This document shows, one piece after another, positions 18,759 through 26,809 of a DNA stretch of 64,000 nt. Every line of letters begins with the position of its first letter. The stretch's first letter is position 1. Position numbers and translations under genes: made by a program. Below the pieces are notes generated by a model. The model worked only from the letters and a program-made list of their open reading frames with translations, was not told the origin of the DNA and ran no database searches. The DNA lies in the NCBI RefSeq assembly GCF_030408715.1, contig NZ_CP047202.1:62001-126000 (forward strand). The letters run 5' to 3'. This DNA is from Corynebacterium confusum. GTDB taxonomy: Bacteria; Actinomycetota; Actinomycetes; Mycobacteriales; Mycobacteriaceae.

Positions 18759-18962
18759 ATGGACAATCTCGTCAATGAATTCCCTTCCGAAGACAATCCG
18801 TTCGTCAACGTGGGAAAGGAAGTTCGCAGTAAATGGGTACCAGTCATGGGTAACCATGATGATGCTGGCGATGGAAGCAATCTGGCTCGTCAAATGGCCT
18901 ACGCAGGCGAAGCCCTAAAACAAGACCATTCAGGAGGTGCTGTTGCAAAGTTGGGGCAGTAG
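18759..18962 (+). pseudogene. Unknown short gene cut by the IS6 element
   Basis: A strong ribosome site (GAAAGGAG) precedes ATG GAC AAT. The first 59 codons encode an unrecognised acidic, soluble protein (MDNLVNEFPSEDNPFV...). The last eight codons are read from the terminal repeat of the IS6 element starting at 18936, so the original 3' end is lost. Base composition is lower in GC than the ribosomal genes to the left. No function can be assigned. Confidence 0.5.
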
Positions 18963-19778
18963 GAATATCGACGTGAAATAATCACAGCCATGGGTATCTT
19001 CTCCGGTCGGCATTTCCCCCGTGACATCATCCTGTGGGCGGTGCGGTGGTACTGCCGCTACGGCGTGAGCTACCGCGACCTCGAAGAAATGATGACCGAG
19101 CGGGGTGCGCCAGTCGATCACACCACGATCTACCGCTGGGTGCAGAAATACGCCCCTGAGCTGGATAAGCACACTCGCTGGTACCGGCAGGTACCCGACT
19201 GGCAGGCCCGGTCCTGGCGGGTGGATGAGACCTATATCCGGGTCGGCGGCACGTGGTGCTATCTCTACCGGGCTATTACCGCCGGTGGGCAGACCTTAGA
19301 CTTCTACCTCTCACCAAAACGGAATGTGGCTGCGGCCAAGCGTTTCCTGGCCAAGACGCTGCGATCGAATACGACAGCCGGGTCCCCGCGGGTCATCAAC
19401 ACCGACAAGGCACCAGCTCTGGCCAAGGCAATATCCGAGCTGAAGGCGGAGGGAATCTGCCCTCAGACGGTGGAGCACCGGCAGGTGAAATACCTGAACA
19501 ACGTTCTCGAGGGAGATCATGGCCGACTTAAAAGAATCCTGGGACCGAAGGGGGCGTTCAAAAACCGAATTTCCGCCTACCGGACGTTGAAAGGGATGGA
19601 AGCGATGCATTCATTACGGAAAGGTCAGGGCACGATGTTTGCTTATGGGCACCCCAATCCGGACGCGGTGATCGTCAACCGGGTCTTCGAGACGGCCTGA
19701 GAACGCCGGCACGCAGCGGCCATCAGGAAATGAGAAACTGGGTCGTCTCGACTCTCCGCCCAACTTTGCAACAGCACC
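18936..19778 (+). mobile_element. IS6-family insertion sequence (IS1628-like), intact
   Basis: An 843-bp element with near-perfect terminal inverted repeats, GGTGCTGTTGCAAAGTTGGG at the left and its complement at the right end. It contains one intact transposase. IS6 elements transpose by cointegrate formation and make 8-bp target duplications. The flanks here (ATTCAGGA left, AACCAGTT right) do not match, so the copy probably took part in a deletion or replicon fusion after insertion. Confidence 0.92.
18990..19700 (+). CDS. IS6-family transposase
   Basis: The 236-residue DDE transposase has an N-terminal helix-turn-helix region (VSYRDLEEMMTERG) and the catalytic triad in RVDETYI, NTDKAPA and LEGDHGRLK with the family K/R spacing. 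The length is normal for IS26/IS6100/IS1628 relatives and no frame damage is seen, so the element should be active. Its closest remembered relatives are IS1628-type elements on corynebacterial resistance plasmids. Confidence 0.93.
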   Translation: MGIFSGRHFPRDIILWAVRWYCRYGVSYRDLEEMMTERGAPVDHTTIYRWVQKYAPELDKHTRWYRQVPDWQARSWRVDETYIRVGGTWCYLYRAITAGGQTLDFYLSPKRNVAAAKRFLAKTLRSNTTAGSPRVINTDKAPALAKAISELKAEGICPQTVEHRQVKYLNNVLEGDHGRLKRILGPKGAFKNRISAYRTLKGMEAMHSLRKGQGTMFAYGHPNPDAVIVNRVFETA

Positions 19779-19883
19779 AACCAGTTGCTCTGATGCGCTT
19801 CGCAGTTGCCACCAATAGAACTTCGGAACTTACTATGGATAGCTTGCCGCCTCTAACAAAGTAGAAACCCCCGCCTCAGGCGA

Positions 19884-20098
19884 TCAGTACGATTGTCTTG
19901 ATGGGGAAAGCCACGCTGGACCACTTGGGGCGAGAGTCATGACACACCAAGAAATGCTCGCATCGATGGCTGCTAACTCTTCAAGAACACGGGCTTGCTC
20001 AGCTGAGTTTAAACCAAGACCCCGTATTGTGACGGGCGTGCGATGTCGAACATACGCGCATTGCGGAGTAGATCAGCTTCGGTTCGGGATAGCCTTCC
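19884..20098 (-). pseudogene. Acyl-CoA dehydrogenase-like flavoprotein, N-terminal fragment
   Basis: The minus-strand frame reads ...TEADLLRNAYVRHRTP followed by ARVLEELAAIDASISWC. This resembles the N-terminal part of acyl-CoA-dehydrogenase-fold monooxygenases, whose helix reads x-ELx-x-D-xSxxW. The frame then runs into a stop after about 20 more residues and has no clear start, so only a fragment survives. Assignment is by eye and tentative. Confidence 0.35.
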
Positions 20099-20239
20099 CC
20101 GTTAGCGCGATTGAGTTCCAATCCTCTTTGAGCGTATCTCTTTGCAAATCGACCCAGGAAAGCAACTCCGAGAGCGTGGGGCTTTCACTATTGATGCTCT
20201 TATCCTCGAATGTCGAGGCATGCTTTGAAGAGGGTATTT

Positions 20240-20464
20240 TTAGACGTTTTGGTCCTTTTGTCGCAATGATATGACAGTTAAAAGACAAGCCATGACCACA
20301 AGAATCACTGAAACGAGACCGGAATACGATGCAACTCCGTTGTTTTTCTCGATGACTAGTGAACTTATTGCGGTGCCTACAGTTACTCCCATGGTGATAA
20401 CACCTGTGTGCATGCTAGTTACCATGTTTCCTGTGCCACCAACCTCCGCTACTCTCGCTACAAG
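20240..20464 (-). pseudogene. Major facilitator superfamily transporter, C-terminal fragment
   Basis: The last 74 codons of an MFS efflux-type protein are read on the minus strand. They show the EVGGTGNMVTSMHTGVITMG helix, a second hydrophobic helix (VSVILVVMACLLTVISL) and a short charged tail ending at 20240. The reading frame runs straight into the end of the IS3 element at 20465, so the insertion, or a later deletion, removed the first three quarters of the gene. Confidence 0.65.
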
Positions 20465-20515
20465 TGAAGCGTCCTGGGTTTAGTTCCTACCTCAGCTAAG
20501 GAAGGATTGGGAACT

Positions 20516-20836
20516 ATGCCTAGGAAGCACTCCGTCGAGTTCAAGGAGAAGGCGGTCCATCAGATCATCGAAATGGTTCGCCTGGAGTCTTGCTCACTGC
20601 AACGCGCCTACACGGAGGTCGGTGAGCTGCTTGGAGTATCTCACCACACGTTGCGGGCTTGGTACCGTGACAGCGCTTCAGTACGTGATGACTCCGACGC
20701 GTCAGGCGGCGAAACAATGGAAGAAGAGATCAAGCGTCTGCGCCGCGAAAACCGTGAGCTGAAGCGAGCAAACGGGATTCTTAAGGCTGCTTCGGCTTTT
20801 TTCGCAGCGGAACTCGACCGACCCACGACCAAATGA
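20516..20836 (+). CDS. IS3-family transposase OrfA (copy 1)
   Basis: A 106-residue DNA-binding subunit. It has an N-terminal helix-turn-helix (LLGVSHHTLRAWYRD) and a C-terminal leucine-zipper-like coiled coil (EEEIKRLRRENRELKRANGI). The ATG at 20516 is preferred over an in-frame TTG 9 bp upstream because of the AAGGAAGG spacing. The run GCTTTTTTCGC near the 3' end is a candidate -1 frameshift site for making an OrfAB fusion. Confidence 0.9.
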   Translation: MPRKHSVEFKEKAVHQIIEMVRLESCSLQRAYTEVGELLGVSHHTLRAWYRDSASVRDDSDASGGETMEEEIKRLRRENRELKRANGILKAASAFFAAELDRPTTK

Positions 20837-21741
20837 TCTCTTACATCGACACGTATAAAGATCAGTTTGGGGTCGAGGCCATCTGCCGAGTCCTTAAACA
20901 AGCAGATCGTGGATTCATTACTTCACGCGGCTACCGCAAAGCCACCACTCGTGTTCCCAGCGCAAGGGCCTTAAGCGATAGCCTTCTCATCCCAGAGATA
21001 CAGCGTGTGCATGCGCAGAATTTCTCGGTCTACGGCATCCGCAAAATGTGGCACGCGATGAACCGTGAAGGCTTTCATATTGGTCGCGACAAGACTGCAC
21101 GACTGATGAAGCTAGCAGGTGTTTCTGGCCGCAGACGTGGGCGAACCCCAGTAACAACGATCAGCCCGAAGACACCGGATCATCGCCCGGACCTTGTGCG
21201 CCGAAACTTCCGTGCGCAGGCACCAGGCAGGCTTTGGGTTGCCGACATTACCTACGTTCGCACCCTGTCAGGATTCGCCTACACCGCGTTTGTCGTGGAT
21301 GTCTACAGCCGAAAAATTGTTGGCGTTGCTACACGCTCGACGATGCGTACCGATGCGCTGCCCATGGAGGCATTGGAACATGCGTTAACGACTGCAGGAC
21401 GAATTCATGGAAACCAGTTAATTCACCATAGCGATCGGGGCAGCCAGTACGTGTCACTGAAGTATTCCACCGCGCTAGCGGAATCCGGAATCCGCCCGAG
21501 TGTGGGAACAGTCGGCGATTCTTACGACAATGCACTAGCCGAAACAGTCAACGGGCTCTACAAGGCTGAACTCATTCACGCCCAAGGCCCGTGGACTTCG
21601 GTCGGAGAAGTCGAACTGGCCACCTTGCGGTGGGTGCATTGGTGGAACACCAAGCGGCTTCATGAAGCTTTGGACTACGCCACCCCACAGGAAGTAGAAA
21701 CCGAGTACTATCTCACCCAGCCCATCAACACAGGGCCGTAA
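20833..21741 (+). CDS. IS3-family transposase OrfB (copy 1)
   Basis: A 302-residue integrase-core protein (rve domain) with the DDE triad in WVADITYV, HHSDRGSQY and YDNALAETVNG. An N-terminal HTH_21-type region contains VYGIRKMWHAMNREG. Its ATG overlaps the orfA stop (ATGA) in the -1 frame, fitting both translational coupling and the T6 slippage site in orfA. The gene is intact. Confidence 0.93.
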   Translation: MISYIDTYKDQFGVEAICRVLKQADRGFITSRGYRKATTRVPSARALSDSLLIPEIQRVHAQNFSVYGIRKMWHAMNREGFHIGRDKTARLMKLAGVSGRRRGRTPVTTISPKTPDHRPDLVRRNFRAQAPGRLWVADITYVRTLSGFAYTAFVVDVYSRKIVGVATRSTMRTDALPMEALEHALTTAGRIHGNQLIHHSDRGSQYVSLKYSTALAESGIRPSVGTVGDSYDNALAETVNGLYKAELIHAQGPWTSVGEVELATLRWVHWWNTKRLHEALDYATPQEVETEYYLTQPINTGP

Positions 21742-21771
21742 AAGAAGCGGAACTAAACCCAGGACGCTTCA

Positions 21772-21793
21772 GAACTAAACCCAGGACGCTTCA
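21772..21793. repeat. Duplicated IS3 right-end repeat
   Basis: Directly after the right end of copy 1, the 22-bp terminal sequence (GAACTAAACCCAGGACGC plus TTCA) is present a second time. The two tips are in direct orientation with no intervening bases. This is the scar of a second copy, or of a circular-intermediate joint, of which only the tip is left. Confidence 0.8.
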
Positions 21794-21995
21794 AACCCTG
21801 TGGATAGCTAGCCGAATATTGGTAAATCAGCGCACGCTGATTTGGGTATAAAGAAAGCGCCCTGTGTGGGGCGCTTGTCGTTTGGTTTGGTTAGTCGAGC
21901 TGGGGCTTTGGTGGACGCTGCCGGATGGATGTTGTTGTTAAGGGGTAGAAAATCTCTTTCCCTAAAGTATTCTTTTAGCGGAAGGAGGTTTTATT

Positions 21996-22424
21996 ATGGA
22001 TAAGCAATCTTCCTACCAGGCCCTGCATGGGGCGTCTCCGCAGCAGGCCGTGTCACGGTTTTTCTTAAGGTATTTTGCTTTTAAAGGGTCAGCCTCTAGA
22101 AGTGAATACTGGTGGACTTTTTCCTTTTTGACTATTGGTTCATTCTTCGTCAGCATGCTCGATAATCATTTAGGTGATTTTCATGGAGTATCGCTAGAAG
22201 ACGTGATAGCAGCAATCGTGTTTCTGCCTTTTCTTGCGTTGTTATCGAGACGGCTGCAAGATGCGGGATTCCCCGGAATTCTAGTTGTATTATTTTTTAT
22301 CCCCATAGTGGGAACTATCCCTTTACTGATCATGACCCTTCTTCCCTCAAGTGATGACAAACGTCGTCTCTTTTTCCAGCAGAAGGTGTCGCCTTCAAGC
22401 CAAAAGGAAGCACGATCGGCTTAA
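21996..22424 (+). CDS. DUF805 family membrane protein
   Basis: A 142-residue protein with a strong ribosome site (GGAAGGAGG) seven bases before the ATG. It shows the DUF805 pattern: an aromatic FAFKGSASRSEYWWTF start (FKGRxxRxxYW in the family), three hydrophobic segments and the LSRRLQDAGFPG loop (family R-R-LHDxxxSG). The C-terminal 25 residues are polar. Function of the family is unknown. The gene is clearly lower in GC than the chromosome on either side and lies between two inverted IS3 copies as possible cargo. Confidence 0.8.
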   Translation: MDKQSSYQALHGASPQQAVSRFFLRYFAFKGSASRSEYWWTFSFLTIGSFFVSMLDNHLGDFHGVSLEDVIAAIVFLPFLALLSRRLQDAGFPGILVVLFFIPIVGTIPLLIMTLLPSSDDKRRLFFQQKVSPSSQKEARSA

Positions 22425-22789
22425 AGGAAAGTCTGGCAATCGTAAGCATTCAGGTGTGTGGTTACGGAAGTATTTAAGGATAAAGGAGAGACTGGCCTGA
22501 TTTTGGTCAGTTCCTCCAACCTGTCGGGGTCGACACTAGTCGTTGTGTGTGGTGTTAGTTCATGGTTCTCGCGTTGCCGCGAAAGTTGCTTACGCGACTT
22601 CCTCGCCCATGTAGCTGTCACGCCCTGGCACTCGCGGTTGCCTGGCACAACCAACTCCACTGAAAGCTTCGCCGGTTTCTGCATTGACGTCGTCTGAATA
22701 GCGCTTAAGCGCCATAGTCTATGGCACAGTTGCAAGACGATCCCTGAAAAGGTTTAGATAAAGATGACCAGCAATCATGGGTGCGTTCG
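22425..22789. other. Non-coding stretch between cargo genes
   Basis: No supportable gene was found. A perfect 12-bp palindrome, GCGCTTAAGCGC, lies at 22701-22712 and could form a small hairpin. Short open frames here lack ribosome sites and resemble nothing recognised. Confidence 0.4.
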
Positions 22790-23117
22790 ATGTCATCGAC
22801 GATTACGACTCGAGATAGTTCAGCATCTTATGAAGACGTTGTGCGAACTTTCCGTGAACATGACTTCACGAATCCCTTCGGCGCTGAAGTGTTAGCACGC
22901 ACGAAACGTGCTTTTGCAGATTATCGTGCAGTGAAGCAATGCGCTTAATTCTTTGCATTGGGATGATAGGAAGTTTCCCGGTTCAATTCGAGCGACGATT
23001 CATCAACAGAAAGAACCAGTCTTAGGACGAAGGATTTACCTTGGTTATAAGCGTGACTCTCGTTTGTTGCCTTACCATGGGGTCGCACTCGTTACTCAAG
23101 ACGTACATGGGGCATAG
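22790..23117 (+). pseudogene. Unknown small protein, apparently frameshifted
   Basis: An ATG frame encodes 52 residues (MSSTITTRDSSASYED...) and stops at 22948. The next frame is open from 22935 and continues with a protein-like, charged sequence (HWDDRKFPGSIRATIHQQ...) to a stop at 23115. Joining the two with one frameshift near 22940 gives a plausible protein of about 105 residues. A further 36-codon frame (MRIEPEINVVGRDS...) follows at 23120-23230. None of the pieces is recognised. The pattern suggests a decaying gene. Confidence 0.35.
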
Positions 23118-23346
23118 TTATGCGTATTGAGCCTGAAATTAATGTAGTCGGTAGAGATAGTTTTCAGCGATACATCTCGGACTCTGGTGTGACAGATCTG
23201 TATTTGGATACAAAGGTTGCGGACCGCTAACGCAGTAAGTGAATTATGAAATTAAGACAAGCAATAAATTTTAATACCTTTCGGTTCAGCTTGTTATACG
23301 CGCTTTCCCTGTCAGTCGCGGGTATTGATCTGACGATTTCGGTACG

Positions 23347-23388
23347 GGGCCTGACCCCCGACGTGTCCACTTTCCGGGGGTCAGGCCC
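23347..23388. repeat. Strong 13-bp inverted repeat
   Basis: GGGCCTGACCCCC and GGGGGTCAGGCCC are perfect complements separated by 16 bases. No T-run follows on either strand, so a simple intrinsic terminator is unlikely. It sits at the boundary where the EamA-like fragment loses homology. Confidence 0.6.
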
Positions 23389-23394
23389 GTTGGA

Positions 23395-23707
23395 ACTTCC
23401 CCGAGGATTGGTGCTGGCATGAGCAAAACGACCACAGCGACAAGGTACGTCGTGGTTGCTGTTTCCCAGCGCTCGTGCGCGATAAAATATATCCCCATGC
23501 GGTGAATGCTATTTCCGTGGGGAAGAGCCCAAGGTATATGACTCCGAAAGAGGCGGATGCGGGCGCGGTCGATAGGTCATATATCAGTGTGTTGGTCCAA
23601 GGTGACAGACCTATTGTCCCTGCAGCGGCTCCAGTTATGCTTGTGCTGTCTGTGTCTTGTAGAACCGCTGTAGAGGAAGGCTCGACTTTTTCACGTGTGG
23701 GGAGCAC
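23395..23707 (-). pseudogene. EamA/DMT-family transporter fragment with frameshift
   Basis: One minus-strand frame encodes ASASFGVIYLGLFPTEIAF, the typical EamA segment with the conserved YLG-x-FPT. After about residue 80 the homology moves to another frame, which reads TTYLVAVVVLLMPAPILGEVP, matching the next EamA helix with its GE-P motif. One frameshift therefore separates two halves of a drug/metabolite exporter domain, and the N-terminal domain and last helices are missing. Confidence 0.55.
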
Positions 23708-23841
23708 GGTGCGCGCTCTCTGCCGTGATTGAGGAAGTAGCCCTCATACGCAAAGCTTCCGATCCCTCTCTTGCGAATGACGGTGAAATAGTCACTACGG
23801 GCTAAATAGTCTGAAGCGTCCTGGGTTTAGTTCCGCTTCTT

Positions 23842-24750
23842 TTACGGCCCTGTGTTGATGGGCTGGGTGAGATAGTACTCGGTTTCTACTTCCTGTGGGG
23901 TGGCGTAGTCCAAAGCTTCATGAAGCCGCTTGGTGTTCCACCAATGCACCCACCGCAAGGTGGCCAGTTCGACTTCTCCGACCGAAGTCCACGGGCCTTG
24001 GGCGTGAATGAGTTCAGCCTTGTAGAGCCCGTTGACTGTTTCGGCTAGTGCATTGTCGTAAGAATCGCCGACTGTTCCCACACTCGGGCGGATTCCGGAT
24101 TCCGCTAGCGCGGTGGAATACTTCAGTGACACGTACTGGCTGCCCCGATCGCTATGGTGAATTAACTGGTTTCCATGAATTCGTCCTGCAGTCGTTAACG
24201 CATGTTCCAATGCCTCCATGGGCAGCGCATCGGTACGCATCGTCGAGCGTGTAGCAACGCCAACAATTTTTCGGCTGTAGACATCCACGACAAACGCGGT
24301 GTAGGCGAATCCTGACAGGGTGCGAACGTAGGTAATGTCGGCAACCCAAAGCCTGCCTGGTGCCTGCGCACGGAAGTTTCGGCGCACAAGGTCCGGGCGA
24401 TGATCCGGTGTCTTCGGGCTGATCGTTGTTACTGGGGTTCGCCCACGTCTGCGGCCAGAAACACCTGCTAGCTTCATCAGTCGTGCAGTCTTGTCGCGAC
24501 CAATATGAAAGCCTTCACGGTTCATCGCGTGCCACATTTTGCGGATGCCGTAGACCGAGAAATTCTGCGCATGCACACGCTGTATCTCTGGGATGAGAAG
24601 GCTATCGCTTAAGGCCCTTGCGCTGGGAACACGAGTGGTGGCTTTGCGGTAGCCGCGTGAAGTAATGAATCCACGATCTGCTTGTTTAAGGACTCGGCAG
24701 ATGGCCTCGACCCCAAACTGATCTTTATACGTGTCGATGTAAGAGATCAT
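23842..24750 (-). CDS. IS3-family transposase OrfB (copy 2)
   Basis: A 302-residue protein identical in translation to OrfB of copy 1, with all DDE residues intact (WVADITYV, HHSDRGSQY, YDNALAETVNG). It overlaps orfA by ATGA. Confidence 0.93.
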   Translation of the reverse strand: MISYIDTYKDQFGVEAICRVLKQADRGFITSRGYRKATTRVPSARALSDSLLIPEIQRVHAQNFSVYGIRKMWHAMNREGFHIGRDKTARLMKLAGVSGRRRGRTPVTTISPKTPDHRPDLVRRNFRAQAPGRLWVADITYVRTLSGFAYTAFVVDVYSRKIVGVATRSTMRTDALPMEALEHALTTAGRIHGNQLIHHSDRGSQYVSLKYSTALAESGIRPSVGTVGDSYDNALAETVNGLYKAELIHAQGPWTSVGEVELATLRWVHWWNTKRLHEALDYATPQEVETEYYLTQPINTGP

Positions 24751-25067
24751 TTGGTCGTGGGTCGGTCGAGTTCCGCTGCGAAAAAAGCCGAAGCAGCCTT
24801 AAGAATCCCGTTTGCTCGCTTCAGCTCACGGTTTTCGCGGCGCAGACGCTTGATCTCTTCTTCCATTGTTTCGCCGCCTGACGCGTCGGAGTCATCACGT
24901 ACTGAAGCGCTGTCACGGTACCAAGCCCGCAACGTGTGGTGAGATACTCCAAGCAGCTCACCGACCTCCGTGTAGGCGCGTTGCAGTGAGCAAGACTCCA
25001 GGCGAACCATTTCGATGATCTGATGGACCGCCTTCTCCTTGAACTCGACGGAGTGCTTCCTAGGCAT
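24747..25067 (-). CDS. IS3-family transposase OrfA (copy 2)
   Basis: A 106-residue protein identical in translation to OrfA of copy 1, with the helix-turn-helix and coiled-coil segments and the T6 slippage sequence near the 3' end. The identity suggests a recent duplication. Confidence 0.9.
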   Translation of the reverse strand: MPRKHSVEFKEKAVHQIIEMVRLESCSLQRAYTEVGELLGVSHHTLRAWYRDSASVRDDSDASGGETMEEEIKRLRRENRELKRANGILKAASAFFAAELDRPTTK

Positions 25068-25083
25068 AGTTCCCAATCCTTCC

Positions 25084-25413
25084 TTAGCTGAGGTAGGAAC
25101 TAAACCCAGGACGCTTCAATCGAGTATTTCTATGCACCAACTTCTGGACATACCCGTCCGGAGTCTTTATAAGAACTCCGTCGGGGCCGACCTCTTGCTC
25201 GATAACCCCAATTTGAGCCTTAACTTCCCAGCTCTGGTTGGATGCGATTTCCCAGCCCGAGGGATACACGAGGATGTCGCCCACCTTAGGGCTCAATGTC
25301 TTGGTCTCTTGGTCCCCGGCTAATAGCAGCCCATTTGGTAAACGCACCATCGGCGTTCCTTGGGGTGTGAAGTGATCGAGTTTAACCGTGAGTGTTGTTA
25401 ACGGTTTGTCCAA
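25084..25413 (-). pseudogene. Unknown gene truncated by IS3 copy 2
   Basis: The frame starts MDKPLTTLTVKLDHFTPQG and runs 98 codons of a soluble, beta-rich looking protein (GTPMVRLPNGLLLAG, VGDILVYPSGWEIA, VIEQEVGPDGVLIKTPDG). It then enters the IS3 terminal repeat, which supplies the last 11 codons. The Gly/Pro/Val pattern resembles small OB or SH3-like barrels, but no family is recognised. The 3' part of the gene is gone. Confidence 0.5.
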
Positions 25414-25885
25414 TGATTAGCTTCTTCCGATTGCTGCCGCGGCATTACATGCCAGGTTGATGGATATTTACGGCCTGAGTGGGCTTCACTCTATAGGTTG
25501 AGATTGATTAGCATCTCAGTATATCCGCATCGTTTAACAGGAAGCACGCGATTCCTTTAGTCATTTGCATCCGCAGGATACTTAGGATTCCGATTCGACG
25601 TGTTGCTGTAATTTTGTGTGCCAAACATTTGAGGTGGCGATGAATGAAGCCTTGGTTGTGGATTTGATTTTCTGACGGCGGGTTGCTGTCTGGATAGATC
25701 GCGGGCCGATACTCGAATTCTGACTGGGATCGCTGTGTGGTGAAAGTTTGAGCAAATGCGAAGGTCGTTGAGTGATTTGCTTTGTGCCGGTTGGAGCCGG
25801 TAATCCACAAAGGCCCAATGCGGACCGCGCTTTGACGTGTAAGGACACGGCCCACACAGGGCTACTGATTTGAAGTGACTTTATT
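25414..25885. other. Non-coding stretch
   Basis: About 470 bp of moderate GC without a supportable gene. Open frames on the minus strand lack ribosome sites and recognisable motifs. Confidence 0.4.
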
Positions 25886-26020
25886 GGATGCTGTTGCAAA
25901 ATTGGGCGGAGAGCAGCGCAGACTCAGTTTCTCATTCGCTGATGGACGCTGCGTGTGGGCGTTGTTAGGCCGTCTCGAAGCCCGGTTGACGATCACCGCG
26001 TCCGGGTTCGGTTGCCCGTA
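25886..26020 (-). mobile_element. IS6-family remnant (right end only)
   Basis: The terminus GGATGCTGTTGCAAAATTGG differs by a few bases from the end of the intact IS6 element. The next 130 bp match that element's 3' end at roughly 85% by eye, including codons for PNPDAVIVNR. A single-base deletion then shifts the frame, and homology stops near 26020. It derives from a related but different IS6 element, in minus orientation. Confidence 0.8.
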
Positions 26021-26051
26021 CCACACTGACACACCCTCTACCACGTAATCT

Positions 26052-26681
26052 ATGACTATGGGAAAGCTGATTGGGGAGCGACATGTTTCCGTCATCCTTT
26101 TTGAAGGATTCGAGGTGTTAGACGTCTTTGGGCCGGTGGAGATTTTGAGTCAGGTTCCGGACATACGTATAAGTTTTTTAGGAAAGGAAAAAGAGCCCGT
26201 CCAGAGCGCCCAGGGCGTACGTGTGTTGACAGATCTGCCTTACACAAACCTCGAGAATCCGGATATTCTCCTGATCCCCGGGGGTGCGGGGACGCGAACC
26301 CTAGTTCAAGACACCACCTTCCTGTCCTGGTTAAAGGAAACGGGACAGCGCGCCGAGATAGTGGCATCGGTTTGTACTGGTTCAGCCCTACTGGCAGCCG
26401 CGGGTCTCCTTAAAGGGTGCCGAGCAACGAGCAACAAGAGGGCATTCGGTTGGGTTTCTTCCTTGGATGATGATGTTGAATGGCAATCTCAAGCCCGCTG
26501 GGTGGAGGATGGAAAAATATGGACATCCTCAGGCGTTGCGGCGGGTTTGGACATGGCTGCCTCGCTGATCCAGCACCTCTTCGGTGCAGAAGCTTTTGAA
26601 GAAGCGACCACGCTAGCGGAATATCAGCCACAAACAGACAGCACTGTCGACCCCTTCGCCCATATTCATGGCCTCATCTAG
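26052..26681 (+). CDS. DJ-1/PfpI family protein (ThiJ-like amidotransferase fold)
   Basis: A 209-residue single-domain protein. It has the family start HVSVILFEGFEVLDVFGPVE (residue 11 on), a glycine-rich LIPGGAGTR loop and the nucleophile elbow ASVCTGSALLAAAG with the reactive Cys near residue 108. An Asp/Glu-containing C-terminal stretch (GVAAGLDMAASLI) follows. Members act as isonitrile hydratases, glyoxalases or stress proteins; the FEGFEVLDVFGP start is most like the isonitrile hydratase/AraC-associated group. The ATG lies immediately downstream of the IS6 remnant, so the native promoter may be lost or replaced. Confidence 0.82.
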   Translation: MTMGKLIGERHVSVILFEGFEVLDVFGPVEILSQVPDIRISFLGKEKEPVQSAQGVRVLTDLPYTNLENPDILLIPGGAGTRTLVQDTTFLSWLKETGQRAEIVASVCTGSALLAAAGLLKGCRATSNKRAFGWVSSLDDDVEWQSQARWVEDGKIWTSSGVAAGLDMAASLIQHLFGAEAFEEATTLAEYQPQTDSTVDPFAHIHGLI

Positions 26682-26809
26682 TTCACCTTATAAAAAGCCC
26701 TAGCTGGCCTACCCGACCCCCGCAGACGCACCTCATCCCAAGCCAGACAGTCGACGACGCCCATGATAGGCCACAGCCGACGGGCAGGTGCACGAAAAGC
26801 GCCCGGTCG

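Larger units (their letters stand above)
20465..21771 (+). mobile_element. IS3-family insertion sequence, copy 1
   Basis: A 1307-bp element with terminal inverted repeats TGAAGCGTCCTGGGTTTAGT at the left and its complement at the right. It carries orfA and orfB. A second copy of the same length, with identical translated proteins, lies inverted at 23812-25118. Three-base flanks (AGT left, AGA right) do not match. A 22-bp duplicate of the right terminus follows immediately at 21772. Confidence 0.92.
23812..25118 (-). mobile_element. IS3-family insertion sequence, copy 2 (inverted)
   Basis: A 1307-bp element with the same TGAAGCGTCC...GGACGCTTCA termini as copy 1 and in opposite orientation to it. 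The immediate three-base flanks (TCT left, AAT right) do not match. The right end cuts the gene at 25119-25413. Two identical inverted copies make the 2-kb interval between them invertible by homologous recombination and potentially mobile as a unit. Confidence 0.92.

Noticed and set aside
19939..20274. 111-codon plus-strand frame between the IS6 and IS3 elements
   Set aside because: No ribosome site; the minus strand carries recognisable acyl-CoA-dehydrogenase-like and MFS fragments in the same interval.
22421..22735. 104-codon minus-strand frame after DUF805
   Set aside because: No ribosome site, unremarkable Ser/Thr/Arg-rich translation and no recognisable family.
20465..25118. Simple inversion between the two IS3 copies as the reason for the unmatched flanks
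   Set aside because: After a pure inversion the outer flank of each copy should equal the complement of the inner flank of the other copy; AGT/TCT and AGA/AAT do not fit.
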